Shown: positions 1 through 7,598, counted from the first letter of the stretch. The stretch: DNA of 19,011 nt from an uncultured Alphaproteobacteria bacterium (GCA_937900425.1 CALCDT010000380.1:1-19011), one strand, 5' to 3'. A program made the numbers and translations. Notes: generated by a model from the sequence alone, not told the origin.

Positions 1-972
1 TCCGCTCAGGGGCGAAGCGTGCTGCTGGTCTTCGGGAGCGACGAGCGTGCGGCGCGTCGGCAGCAGAGCGTGGAGCCGCTGGCCGTGCCAGTCGAGGGCG
101 ACCCGTTTCAGCGCCCCGAGGTAGTTCTCGGCGACGAGGCGCCCTGCGAGGGCGACGACGGCGGTGCCGGCGGCCGGCTCGGGCGACAGCGCCTCGGGCC
201 GGAGGCTGGTCCAGCGCCGGCCGAGGCCGAGGCGGGCCGAGGCTTCGGGGCCGAGCACGTTGGCCGAGCCGACGAACTCGGCGACGAAGCGGGTGCGCGG
301 CCGGTCGTGGATCTCTTCCGGGCGGCCGAGCTGGGCGATGCGGCCGTCGCGGAACACGGCGACGCGGTCGGCCATCGACAGCGCCTCGCCCTGGTCGTGG
401 GTGACGAGGACGAAGGTGATCTTCAGCGCCTGCTGGAGTACCTTCAGCTCCTCCTGCATCTCCTCGCGCAGCTTGAGGTCGAGGGCGCCCAGCGGCTCGT
501 CGAGCAGCAGCACCTTCGGCCGGTTGACGAGGGCGCGGGCGAGCGCCACGCGCTGGCGCTGGCCGCCGGAGAGCTGGGACGGCCGGCGGGCGCCGTAGCC
601 CGGCAGCTTGACGAGCTCCAGAGCCTCTTCCGCCGCGCGCTCGCGCTCGCGGCGCCGCACGCCCTTGACCATCAGCCCGTAGGCGACGTTGTCCAGCACC
701 GACATGTGCGGGAACAGGGCGTAGTCCTGGAAGACGGTGTTGACGTCGCGCCGGTAGGGCGGAACTCCGGCGAGCGAGGCGCCGAACAGGGCGACGTCGC
801 CGGCGGTCGGCGTCTCGAAGCCGGCGATGAGGCGCAGGCACGTCGTCTTGCCCGAGCCGGAGGGGCCGAGCATGGCGAAGAACTCGCCCGGCGCGATCGA
901 AAGATCGACCCCGTCGACGGCCTTCACCGGACCGAAATGGCGCGAGACGTTTTTCAGTTCGACGGCGTGCAT
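1..972 (-). CDS. ydcT: ABC transporter ATP-binding protein, YdcT-like (polyamine-type importer), 3' end cut by window
   Basis: This is the cytoplasmic ATPase that would power import of the ligand captured by the upstream YdcS-like protein. 324 residues are visible and the frame runs open to base 1; E. coli YdcT is about 337 residues, so only a short C-terminal piece is probably missing. Visible motifs are Walker A GPSGSGKT (residues 36-43), Q-loop VFQDYALFP (80-88), ABC signature LSGGQ (134-138), Walker B LLLDEP (155-160), D-loop GALD (161-164) and H-loop THD (190-192). The C-terminal part, from about residue 235, fits a TOBE-like regulatory domain. The start has a modest AAGAAG ribosome site six bases upstream. 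The sequence follows YdcT from memory almost block by block, including DYALFPHMS and VAYGLMVKGV, so the YdcT branch of the PotA family is preferred over PotA itself. It is read after ydcS, across a 344-base gap holding palindromes. Confidence 0.93.
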   Translation of the reverse strand, partial: MHAVELKNVSRHFGPVKAVDGVDLSIAPGEFFAMLGPSGSGKTTCLRLIAGFETPTAGDVALFGASLAGVPPYRRDVNTVFQDYALFPHMSVLDNVAYGLMVKGVRRRERERAAEEALELVKLPGYGARRPSQLSGGQRQRVALARALVNRPKVLLLDEPLGALDLKLREEMQEELKVLQQALKITFVLVTHDQGEALSMADRVAVFRDGRIAQLGRPEEIHDRPRTRFVAEFVGSANVLGPEASARLGLGRRWTSLRPEALSPEPAAGTAVVALAGRLVAENYLGALKRVALDWHGQRLHALLPTRRTLVAPEDQQHASPLSG

Positions 973-1316
973 GGGGGGCTTCTTGGGAGGTTGCGGCGGC
1001 GCGGTGGGTCAGAGCAATCGCGACGCGGTTCCGTGCCGCTCACCCCTCTCCCTGTCCCTGCCGGCCTCGGGGCACCGGCCCCTCGGCGTTCGGCCGGCGG
1101 CCTCACCCCCACAAGCGGGGAGGGGACCATGAAGGTGAGGGCGACGTTCCACGCAGCTTTTCGCCGAGCCGCAGCGTCGCGGGATGATAGCCCGTGGAAT
1201 CCGGCGTCCCCTCCCCCCTTGAGGGGGAGGGACAGGGAGAGGGGTGGGCGGCGAAGGAAGGCGCCCGTCGCTCACGCCCTGTTCCAGGCTTCACGCCGAT
1301 GATGAGAGCGCGTCCC
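973..1316. repeat. REP-like palindromic intergenic element between ydcS and ydcT
   Basis: This 344-base gap holds no credible gene. It has a perfect 19-base inverted repeat: cacccctctccctgtccct at 1041-1059 and agggacagggagaggggtg at 1228-1246, enclosing about 170 bases. Inside are smaller hairpins. One has a 9-bp stem, ccctccccc/gggggaggg, with a 5-base loop (1209-1231). Another pairs cctcacc (1101-1107) with ggtgagg (1134-1140). Short G/C-rich palindromes of this look are common between genes in alphaproteobacteria. Placed between a binding-protein gene and its ATPase gene, such a structure could stabilise the upstream mRNA segment or partly terminate transcription, as REP elements do in the E. 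coli malE-malF gap. That role is inference. Confidence 0.7.
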
Positions 1317-2474
1317 TCACCGCCCGCCGATCACCGCGATGTAGTCCGAGACCCAGCGGTAGTAGGGTACGCATTCGCCCTGGCTGGCGCACTTGGTCAC
1401 CGGCGTCTTCCAGAAGCGGATCTTCTCGAAGTCGTCGAAGCCGTTGGTCTTGCAGCCCTCGGCGCCGAGCAGCTCGTTGCCCTCGCAGGCCGCGGGCACG
1501 GCGGGGACGGAGCCGAACCAGGCGGCGAGGTCGCCCTGGACCTTCGGCGACAGCGAATGCTCCATCCACATGTAGGCGCAGTTGGGATGGGCGGCCTCGG
1601 CGTGCATCATCGTCGTGTCGGCCCAGCCGGTGGCGCCTTCCTTCGGGATGGTCGAGCCGATCGGGAATTTCTCCGAGGCGAGCAGGTTGACCTGGAACGG
1701 CCAGGAGCCCGAGGCGACGACGCCTTCGTTCTTGAAGTCGTCCATCTGCACGAAGGCGTCGTGCCAGTAGCGCGAGACGAGGGTGCGCTGGACGCGCAGG
1801 AGGTCGAGCGCCGCCTCGTACTGGTCCTCGTTCAGCTCGTAGGGATCCTTGATGCCGAGCTCGGGCTTCGTCGCCATCAGGTAGTTGGCGGCGTCGGCGA
1901 TGTGGATCGGGCCGTCGTAGGCCTCGACGCGGCCCTTGTTGGACTTGCCGTCCGGCAGCTCCATCTCCTCGAATACGACGTTCCAGCTCTCCGGCGGCGT
2001 CTTGAAGACGTCGGTGTTGTACATCAGCACGTTGGGGCCCCACTGGTAGGGCGTGCCGTAGTGGACGCCGTCGACCGTGTGCCAGGGCGCGCTCTTCAGG
2101 CGGTCGTCGACGGTGCCCCAGCTCTTGATCAGGTCGGGGTTGACCGGCTGGACACGCTTGCCGGCGATGAGGCGCAGCGAGGCGTCGCCCGACGCGGTGA
2201 CGAGGTCGAAGCCGCCCTCGTTCATCAGCGCCACCATTTCGTCGGAGGTCGCCGCCGTCTTCACCGACACCTTGCAGCCGGTCTCCTTTTCGAAGGAGGT
2301 GACCCAGTCGAAGGCCGGGTCGGTCTCGCCGCGCTCGATGTAGCCGGCCCAGGCGACGATCGCGACCTCGCCCTCGCCGGGGCCGATCGCGGTCATCATC
2401 TCGGCGGAAAAGCTCTGGGAAACGGAGGCGAGCGTCAGCGCCGCCGCCGTGGACGCGCTCAGGATCTTCTTCAT
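1317..2474 (-). CDS. ydcS: ABC transporter periplasmic substrate-binding protein, YdcS-like
   Basis: A periplasmic solute-binding protein of 385 residues, close to the 381 residues of E. coli YdcS. It matches that protein from memory over long stretches: WAGYIERG near residue 42, DWVTSFEKETGC, KTAATSDEMVALM, DLVTASGDASLRLI, GKRVQPVNPDLI, YGTPYQWGPN, and an AAWFGSVPAVP block and DYIAVIGGR near the C-terminus. The N-terminus is a classical Sec signal peptide (KK, then an alanine-rich stretch) with likely cleavage after SFSA near residue 24. A GAGGGG ribosome site lies seven bases before the ATG. YdcS belongs to the PotD/PotF (spermidine/putrescine) fold group, so a polyamine-like cation is the expected ligand, but the true substrate cannot be read from sequence. 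E. coli YdcS has also been reported to have poly-3-hydroxybutyrate synthase activity. A LysR gene lies just upstream in the same direction. Confidence 0.94.
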   Translation of the reverse strand: MKKILSASTAAALTLASVSQSFSAEMMTAIGPGEGEVAIVAWAGYIERGETDPAFDWVTSFEKETGCKVSVKTAATSDEMVALMNEGGFDLVTASGDASLRLIAGKRVQPVNPDLIKSWGTVDDRLKSAPWHTVDGVHYGTPYQWGPNVLMYNTDVFKTPPESWNVVFEEMELPDGKSNKGRVEAYDGPIHIADAANYLMATKPELGIKDPYELNEDQYEAALDLLRVQRTLVSRYWHDAFVQMDDFKNEGVVASGSWPFQVNLLASEKFPIGSTIPKEGATGWADTTMMHAEAAHPNCAYMWMEHSLSPKVQGDLAAWFGSVPAVPAACEGNELLGAEGCKTNGFDDFEKIRFWKTPVTKCASQGECVPYYRWVSDYIAVIGGR

Positions 2475-2608
2475 GTCGAACCCCTCGTTGTCGTGCCGCC
2501 GGCCGGTCCGGCCGAGGTGGAGCGCCGCATTCTTGTGCGCGGCCGGTCTCTGGGCAGCAGAGTAGAACGCCGCCAGGGCTTCGCAATTTCTTTTGTCAGA
2601 ATGCCGCT

Positions 2609-2623
2609 ATCGGGAAAACCGAT
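2609..2623. promoter_or_regulatory. Candidate LysR-type operator (T-N11-A dyad) upstream of ydcS
   Basis: The 15-base sequence atcgggaaaaccgat is a dyad with 5-base arms (atcgg/ccgat) and contains the T-N11-A pattern typical of LysR-type boxes. It lies three bases past the lysR stop codon and about 135 bases before the ydcS ATG, in the only spacer where a ydcS promoter could sit. It could instead be a weak hairpin ending lysR, but no T-run follows directly. Confidence 0.4.
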
Positions 2624-2626
2624 CGA

Positions 2627-3535
2627 TCAGCGCAGCCGCGGGGTGCCGCGGGAGTGGGTGACGTCGATGAAATTGCGCAGCGGGTCGGAGAGCCTCAGCC
2701 CGCGGCGCCAGACGAGGCCGACCTGGACGACGGGCAGCGCGCCGGAGACGTCGCGGGATTCGATCTTGTCGCCTTCGAGCGACCACGGCCGGTAGATTAG
2801 ATCGGGCAGCAGGGCGACGCCGGCGCCGGTGGCGACGAGGCTGCGCACGGCCTCCACCGAGCGCGTGCGGAAGGCGACCTCGGGCCGGGCGCCGAAGGCG
2901 GCGAGCAGGCGCCGCGTCGCCTCCTCGATCTCGTCGACGGTCAGCATGATCAGCGGCAGGCCGGCGATGTCCTCCATGGCGATGCCGTCGCGGCGGGCGA
3001 GGTCGTGGCCGGCCGGCAGCCACAGCCGGAAGGGCGAGACCTCGAGGATCTCAGACTGCAGCGCCTGGCGGTCGCGCCAGTTGCCGAGCAGCATCACCGC
3101 GACGTCGAGTTCTCCGCCGACCAGCAGGTGTTCCAGATAGGCGCTCTCGTCCTCCATGGTCTCGACGACGACGCCGGGATAGGCGCGGCGGTAGCGGGCG
3201 AGCAGGTCGGAGAGCACGTAGCCGGCGACCAGCGACGTGACGCCGAGCGACAGCCGCCCGCCGGCCGCCGCCGGCATCAGGCGAAAGGTGCGCCGGGCCT
3301 CGCCGACGTCGGCGAGGATCTTGGTGGCGTGGCGCAGGAACTGATGGCCCTCGTGGGTGATGCGCAGGCCGCGCGGGTGGCGCTCGAACAGGGCGACGCC
3401 GAGGTCGCCCTCGAGTTCCTTCACCGCCTCGGTGACCGACGACTGCGAGATCGACAACACGTGCGCCGCCCCCGAGACGGTGCCCTGCTCGGCGACGGCG
3501 ACGAAATACTGGAGCTGGCGGAGGGTGAAGGCCAT
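2627..3535 (-). CDS. LysR-family transcriptional regulator
   Basis: A DNA-binding transcription factor of 302 residues, the standard LysR length. Residues 1-60 form the winged helix-turn-helix: MAFTLRQLQYFVAVAEQG, then VSGAAHVLSISQSSVTEAVKELEGDLGVALFERHPRGLRIT, the hallmark LysR signature. From about residue 90 onward the sequence fits the periplasmic-binding-like effector domain (RLSLGVTSLVAGYVLSDLL, then GVALLPDLIY near residue 245). It is transcribed in the same direction as, and immediately upstream of, the YdcS/YdcT importer genes, so control of that importer is a reasonable inference; E. coli ydcS has a MocR-type regulator (YdcR) nearby instead. The ATG is preceded by a C-rich stretch with no clear Shine-Dalgarno. 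The effector is unknown. The dehydrogenase gene lies 104 bases upstream in the same orientation and might share transcription. Confidence 0.92.
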   Translation of the reverse strand: MAFTLRQLQYFVAVAEQGTVSGAAHVLSISQSSVTEAVKELEGDLGVALFERHPRGLRITHEGHQFLRHATKILADVGEARRTFRLMPAAAGGRLSLGVTSLVAGYVLSDLLARYRRAYPGVVVETMEDESAYLEHLLVGGELDVAVMLLGNWRDRQALQSEILEVSPFRLWLPAGHDLARRDGIAMEDIAGLPLIMLTVDEIEEATRRLLAAFGARPEVAFRTRSVEAVRSLVATGAGVALLPDLIYRPWSLEGDKIESRDVSGALPVVQVGLVWRRGLRLSDPLRNFIDVTHSRGTPRLR

Positions 3536-3639
3536 GGGGCGGGGGGGCGGAGGAGGCCAGGCTCGAACGGGTGGTCGGGCCGGCAGGATAGGGCAGGGCG
3601 GCGGGCCTGCCTACGGCCGACGTCGCGCCGGTCGCCGCC

Positions 3640-4623
3640 TCACGGCACCAGCACCGCCGCGCCCTGGAAGCGGCCGGCGCGCAGGTCGCCGAGCGCCTCG
3701 TTCGCCCGCTCCAGCGGATAGACCACGGTCTCGGTGCGCACGCCGGCCTTCGGGGCGAGGGCGAGGAACTCCTCGGCGTCGGCGCGGGTGAGGTTGGCGA
3801 CCGAGCGGATCTGCCGCTCCTCCCAGAGGATGCGGTAGGGGAAGGCGGGGATGTCGGACATGTGGATGCCGCCGCAGACGACGATGCCGCCCTTTCGCAC
3901 CGCCTTCAGCGCGGCGGGGACGAGGTCGCCGACCGGCGCGAAGATCAGCGCCGCGTCGAGCGCTTCGGGCGGCCGCTCGTCGGAGCCGCCGGCCCAGAGT
4001 GCGCCGAGGCGGCGGGCGTGGTCCTGCGCCGGGCCGTCGCCGGGCCGGGTGAAGGCGTAGACCTCCCGACCCTGCCAGCGGCAGACCTGGGCGATGATGT
4101 GGGCGGCGGCGCCGAAGCCGTAGAGGCCGACGCGGCTGGCCGCGCCCGCCATCTTCAGCGAGCGCCAGCCGATCAGTCCGGCGCACATCAGCGGCGCGGC
4201 GGCGACCGGATCGGAAAAGCCGTCGAGCGGAAAGGCATAGGCGGCGTCGGCGACGACGTGGGTGGCGAAGCCGCCGTCGCGGCCATAGCCGGTGAAGACC
4301 GGGTCGTCGCAGAGGTTCTCGGCGCCGTCCCGGCAGAAGGCGCAGTGCCCGCAGGTGTGGCCGAGCCAGGGCACGCCGACGCGCCGCCCCGGCGCCGGCG
4401 TCGTCACCCCCTCGCCGCAGGCCTCGACGATGCCGACGATCTCGTGGCCCGGAACGACCGGCCGGCCGAGATGCGGCAGGTCGCCGTCGACGACGTGGAG
4501 GTCGGTGCGGCAGACGGCGCAGGCCTCGACGCGGAGCCGGATCTCGCCGGGGCCGGGCAGGGGATCGGGGCGGGTCTCCGGCCTGAGCGGCAGACCGGGG
4601 CGGTCGAGCACCATCGCTTTCAT
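3640..4623 (-). CDS. Zinc-dependent alcohol dehydrogenase (MDR family)
   Basis: A cytoplasmic NAD(P)-dependent, zinc-containing medium-chain dehydrogenase of 327 residues, expected to interconvert alcohols and aldehydes. Catalytic zinc ligands are visible at Cys38 (CRTDLH), His60-Glu61 (GHE) and Cys147 (LMCAG). The structural zinc lobe has the four cysteines 91, 94, 97 and 105 (CGHCAFC, then NLC). The nucleotide-binding loop GLYGFGAAAH is at 166-175. The length and Cys pattern suit the shorter zinc-binding alcohol dehydrogenase subfamily around 330 residues. I chose the ATG at 4623, with AAGGA about eight bases upstream, over an in-frame start nine codons earlier that adds an arginine run. 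The gene is divergent from the chemoreceptor gene. Whether it shares a transcript with the downstream LysR gene (104 bases away) is unclear. The substrate is not predictable. Confidence 0.92.
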   Translation of the reverse strand: MKAMVLDRPGLPLRPETRPDPLPGPGEIRLRVEACAVCRTDLHVVDGDLPHLGRPVVPGHEIVGIVEACGEGVTTPAPGRRVGVPWLGHTCGHCAFCRDGAENLCDDPVFTGYGRDGGFATHVVADAAYAFPLDGFSDPVAAAPLMCAGLIGWRSLKMAGAASRVGLYGFGAAAHIIAQVCRWQGREVYAFTRPGDGPAQDHARRLGALWAGGSDERPPEALDAALIFAPVGDLVPAALKAVRKGGIVVCGGIHMSDIPAFPYRILWEERQIRSVANLTRADAEEFLALAPKAGVRTETVVYPLERANEALGDLRAGRFQGAAVLVP

Positions 4624-4918
4624 CGCGTTCGTCCTTCGCCGCCGGCGCAAAAGCCGCGTCGGGTCGTTCGACGTGGAGGCTTCGATCGCAGTCTATACGG
4701 TGCGGGCGCCGGCTGACTTGAGCGAGATCAAGGCGCTATCGGGCAGGTGGGCTTCAGGCCGGTGCGAAGACCGGGAAGAATTTTTCCGTGTGCTCAAATT
4801 CTCAAGCCGAAGAAAACCGGTCGTTCGACCAAAGGAGCGGCATCTATCATGTCATGATTAACCCTCTGGCGACCATTTTGAGAAAACGTCCCTTATGAAA
4901 AGACGAGGGAGGCCGATG
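4624..4918. promoter_or_regulatory. Divergent promoter region between dehydrogenase and chemoreceptor, with two inverted repeats
   Basis: This 295-base spacer is visibly more AT-rich than its neighbours and must hold the promoters for the genes on either side. Two compact inverted repeats sit on the chemoreceptor side: ggtcgttcgacc (4819-4830) and atcatgtcatgat (4846-4858; 6-base arms around one central base), 61-100 bases before the start codon. A TTAACC element follows directly at 4858-4863. The ribosome site GAGGGAGG is at 4905-4912. No convincing -35/-10 pair could be assigned by eye. Confidence 0.45.
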
Positions 4919-6661
4919 ATGGTTCTTTGGTTGACGGAGCGAAAGACGCGGCGGCCGAAGGTCGACGAGGCGCCGGACCCGGTTCCAGCGGAGGTCGCCG
5001 AGGAGATCGTGCGGCAACCCAACCCGCTGGTCGACATGATCGAGATGGATCTGCGCCGCATGGGCCGGCAGCTCGGCGTGGCGGGTGCCGACATGCGCGC
5101 GATCTCCGGCCGCAGCCGGTCGATCGTCGCGGCGATCCACGGCAAGACCGACGTTCTCGGCGAGGAGACCGTCAAGGCCGAGGCCAGCACCGCCGAGGTG
5201 GCAGGAGCGGTGACGGCACTCGCCGAGGCGAACCGCGACATCGCTTCCCGCGCCGACCGCAGCGGCCGCATGCTGCAGGACGCCCGCACGATGGCGGCCG
5301 AGGCCGGCGGCGAGATGCGCGACCTGTCGCGGGTGATCGGCGAGATCGAGGAGGTCGTCGGACTGATCGCCGCCATCGCCGGCCAGACCAACCTGCTCGC
5401 GCTCAACGCCACCATCGAGGCGGCGCGGGCCGGCGAGGCCGGCCGGGGCTTCTCGGTCGTCGCCGGCGAGGTCAAGGCGCTGTCGGTCGAAACCCGTCGC
5501 GCGACCGACCGCATCGCCGCCACCATCGCCAGCCTGCGTGGACGGGCCGACGAGGCGGTCGCCGCCGTGGAGCGGATCATCGCCGTCGTCGAGGACGTCC
5601 AGCCGGTGATCCGCGGCGTCAACGAGGCGGTGGCCGGGCAGGCGCAGACCGTCGGCCAGATCGACCGCTCGGCGCAGACGACGGCGGCCTTCGCGGCGGA
5701 CGTCGCCGAGCGGGCCCGCGAGATCGGCCTCGCCGCGTCCGAGGCCGCCGAGGCGAGCGCTGCGGTCGAGGCCGCGAGCGGAACGATGGACGGGGCGCTG
5801 GCCGACCTCACGCGCAAGATGCTCACCGTCGTGCGGCAGTCGCAGAGCGGCGACCGGCGGCGGCACGACCGCTGGCCGGTCGAGATTCCCGGGACGCTGC
5901 GGATCGGCGGCGAGGAGATCGCCGTCGCCACCGTCGACCTCGGCGCCGGCGGCGCGCTGGCCCGGCCGCGCGAGGGGGCGGCGAGGGCCCGCCAGGACTC
6001 CGGCACGCTGCGCCTCGACGGCATCGGCAGCCTCGCCGTCCGCGTCGTCGGCACCAGCACCCTCGGCCATCATCTCGCCTTCACCGAGGCGGCGGGCCCG
6101 GCGCACGATGCGGTGCGGGCGACGATCGCCCGGCTGGAGGCCGGCTCGGCGTCGGACATCGAGCGGGTCCAGGCGGCGGCGGCCGCGATCGTCGCCGCGA
6201 TCGAGGCCGAACTCGACGCCGGGCGCCTGTCGACGGATGCGCTGTTCGACCACGACTATCGGCCGGTCGTCGGCACCGATCCGGTGCAGGTGACGACCCG
6301 GTCGCTGCCGGTGCTGGAGCGGATCCTGCCGCCGATCCAGGAGGCGATCCTTGCGGAAGACGCCGGCATCGCCTTTTCGGCGGCGGTCGACCTCAACGGC
6401 TATCTGCCGGTGCACAACCGGAAATTCTCGCAGCCGCAGCGGCCGGGCGATCCGGTGTGGAACGCCGCCAACTGCCGCAACAAGCGGATCTTCGACGACC
6501 GCACCGGCCTCCTCGCCGCCCGCAACACCCGGCCGTTCCTCGTCCAGAACTACGCGCGTGACATGGGCGGCGGCACCATCGTCATGATGAAGGAGATCGA
6601 CTGCCCGATCGTCGTGGGCGGCCGCCACTGGGGCGGCCTGCGTCTCGCCCGGCGGCTCTGA
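4919..6661 (+). CDS. Soluble methyl-accepting chemotaxis protein with embedded PilZ-like domain
   Basis: A chemoreceptor-type signalling protein of 580 residues without any transmembrane segment, so presumably cytoplasmic. Residues about 40-300 are a helical MCP signalling domain; the conserved hairpin tip is seen around 145-185 as IAGQTNLLALNATIEAARAGE, then GRGFSVVAGEVKALS, the surface that binds CheA and CheW. Residues about 312-405 look like a PilZ domain (RxxxR in DRRRHDR; then TVDLGAGGAL in place of the DxSxxG loop), which would bind cyclic di-GMP. The last 150 residues hold a distinctive block (PVHNRKFSQPQ at about 497-507, KRIFDDRTG, RNTRPFLVQNYARDMGGG, GRHWGGLR) that I recall as a Cache-like C-terminal extension of some alphaproteobacterial receptors. 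I prefer the ATG at 4919 (GGGAGG six bases upstream) to those at 4895 and 4916. No che or flagellar genes are nearby. Its ligand is unknown. Confidence 0.88.
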   Translation: MVLWLTERKTRRPKVDEAPDPVPAEVAEEIVRQPNPLVDMIEMDLRRMGRQLGVAGADMRAISGRSRSIVAAIHGKTDVLGEETVKAEASTAEVAGAVTALAEANRDIASRADRSGRMLQDARTMAAEAGGEMRDLSRVIGEIEEVVGLIAAIAGQTNLLALNATIEAARAGEAGRGFSVVAGEVKALSVETRRATDRIAATIASLRGRADEAVAAVERIIAVVEDVQPVIRGVNEAVAGQAQTVGQIDRSAQTTAAFAADVAERAREIGLAASEAAEASAAVEAASGTMDGALADLTRKMLTVVRQSQSGDRRRHDRWPVEIPGTLRIGGEEIAVATVDLGAGGALARPREGAARARQDSGTLRLDGIGSLAVRVVGTSTLGHHLAFTEAAGPAHDAVRATIARLEAGSASDIERVQAAAAAIVAAIEAELDAGRLSTDALFDHDYRPVVGTDPVQVTTRSLPVLERILPPIQEAILAEDAGIAFSAAVDLNGYLPVHNRKFSQPQRPGDPVWNAANCRNKRIFDDRTGLLAARNTRPFLVQNYARDMGGGTIVMMKEIDCPIVVGGRHWGGLRLARRL

Positions 6662-6676
6662 CCGGGACCCTCCCGC

Positions 6677-7585
6677 TCAGGTCTTGCGCGTCGCCAGCGC
6701 CACTGCGACGGCGACGAGCACGGTGCCGGCGATCTGCACAGGGCCGAGCGCCTCGCCGAACAGCAGGAAGGCCATGACCGCCGTGGTCGGCGGCACCAGG
6801 TAGAACAGCGCGGCGACCTTGGAGACGGCGCCCTCGCGGATCATCCACATCAGCAGCAGCACGCTGACGATCGACAGCACCACGACCAGCCAGCCGACGA
6901 CGAGGACGAGCTGGAGGCCGGGGACGTAGTGGAAGCCCTCGGCGGCGGCGAGCGGCAGCAGGAACGCCGTCGCGCCGACGTATTGCATCACCGTGGACGA
7001 CAGCAGGTCGACGTTCTTGACGTAGCGCTTCTGGTAGACCGTGCCGAGGGAGACGCAGAACACCGCGCCGACGGCGACGAGGGCGGCCATCGGCGTCACG
7101 CCCTCGGCGGCGGAAAGGTCGAGCTTCGGCCCGAGCACCATGGCGACGCCGACGAGGCCGAGCACCAGACCGATCCCGTGGGAAAGCGTCAGCTTCTCGC
7201 CGAGGATCGGCCGGGCGACGAAGGCGGTCAGCATCGGCTGCAGGCCGACGACGAGGCCGGCGAAGCCGGCCGGCAGGCCGTGCTTCACCGCGAAGAAGAT
7301 GCCGCCGAGATAGGCGCCGTGGATCAGCGTGCCGGCGACCATGGCATGGAGCGCGACCCGCCCCGTCGGCCAGGGACGGCGCAGGGCGAGGGCGATCAGC
7401 CCGAGCACCGGCACGACGAAGGCCATCCGGAGGGCGAGCAGCGAGAAGGGGCCGGCCACCGGGGCGGCGTATTTCGCGGCGATGAAGCCGGTCGACCACA
7501 GCAGCACGAAGAGATAGGGCGCGAGCCTGAGAAAGGGCGAGCCCTCGTCCGCCGCCGCGCCGTCCCGTGCCGTCACCGATGCCAT
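6677..7585 (-). CDS. EamA/DMT-family transporter
   Basis: An inner-membrane protein of 302 residues with about ten hydrophobic segments arranged as two EamA repeats, the architecture of drug/metabolite transporters such as RhaT/YdcZ/RarD relatives. Visible repeat signatures are LLWSTGFIAAKYA near residue 30, followed by the loop between helices GLPAGFAGLVVGLQPMLTAFVA, GEKL near residue 130, and in the second half a matching block VPPTTAVMAFLLFGEALGP near residue 265. Members export or import small metabolites (amino acids, purines, nucleotide sugars), and the substrate cannot be assigned here. The gene is convergent with the chemoreceptor gene, with 15 bases between stops, and lies 79 bases downstream of ecm in the same direction. 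A short hairpin lies in that gap. An AGGGA ribosome site precedes the ATG. Confidence 0.9.
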   Translation of the reverse strand: MASVTARDGAAADEGSPFLRLAPYLFVLLWSTGFIAAKYAAPVAGPFSLLALRMAFVVPVLGLIALALRRPWPTGRVALHAMVAGTLIHGAYLGGIFFAVKHGLPAGFAGLVVGLQPMLTAFVARPILGEKLTLSHGIGLVLGLVGVAMVLGPKLDLSAAEGVTPMAALVAVGAVFCVSLGTVYQKRYVKNVDLLSSTVMQYVGATAFLLPLAAAEGFHYVPGLQLVLVVGWLVVVLSIVSVLLLMWMIREGAVSKVAALFYLVPPTTAVMAFLLFGEALGPVQIAGTVLVAVAVALATRKT

Positions 7586-7598
7586 CGCGTCCGTCCCT

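Noticed and set aside
1009..1275. Small minus-strand frame in the ydcS-ydcT gap
   Set aside because: It translates the palindromic repeat (LPVPPPQGGRG-like peptides), a familiar spurious product of intergenic repeats.
19..1302. Long plus-strand open frame over the ydcT region
   Set aside because: It is the antisense shadow of the ABC ATPase, whose full motif set is on the minus strand. Very high GC with few stops makes such frames common.
1194..2795. Plus-strand frame of more than 500 codons opposite ydcS
   Set aside because: It has no recognisable domain and composition typical of reverse-complement frames; ydcS on the other strand matches its family from end to end.
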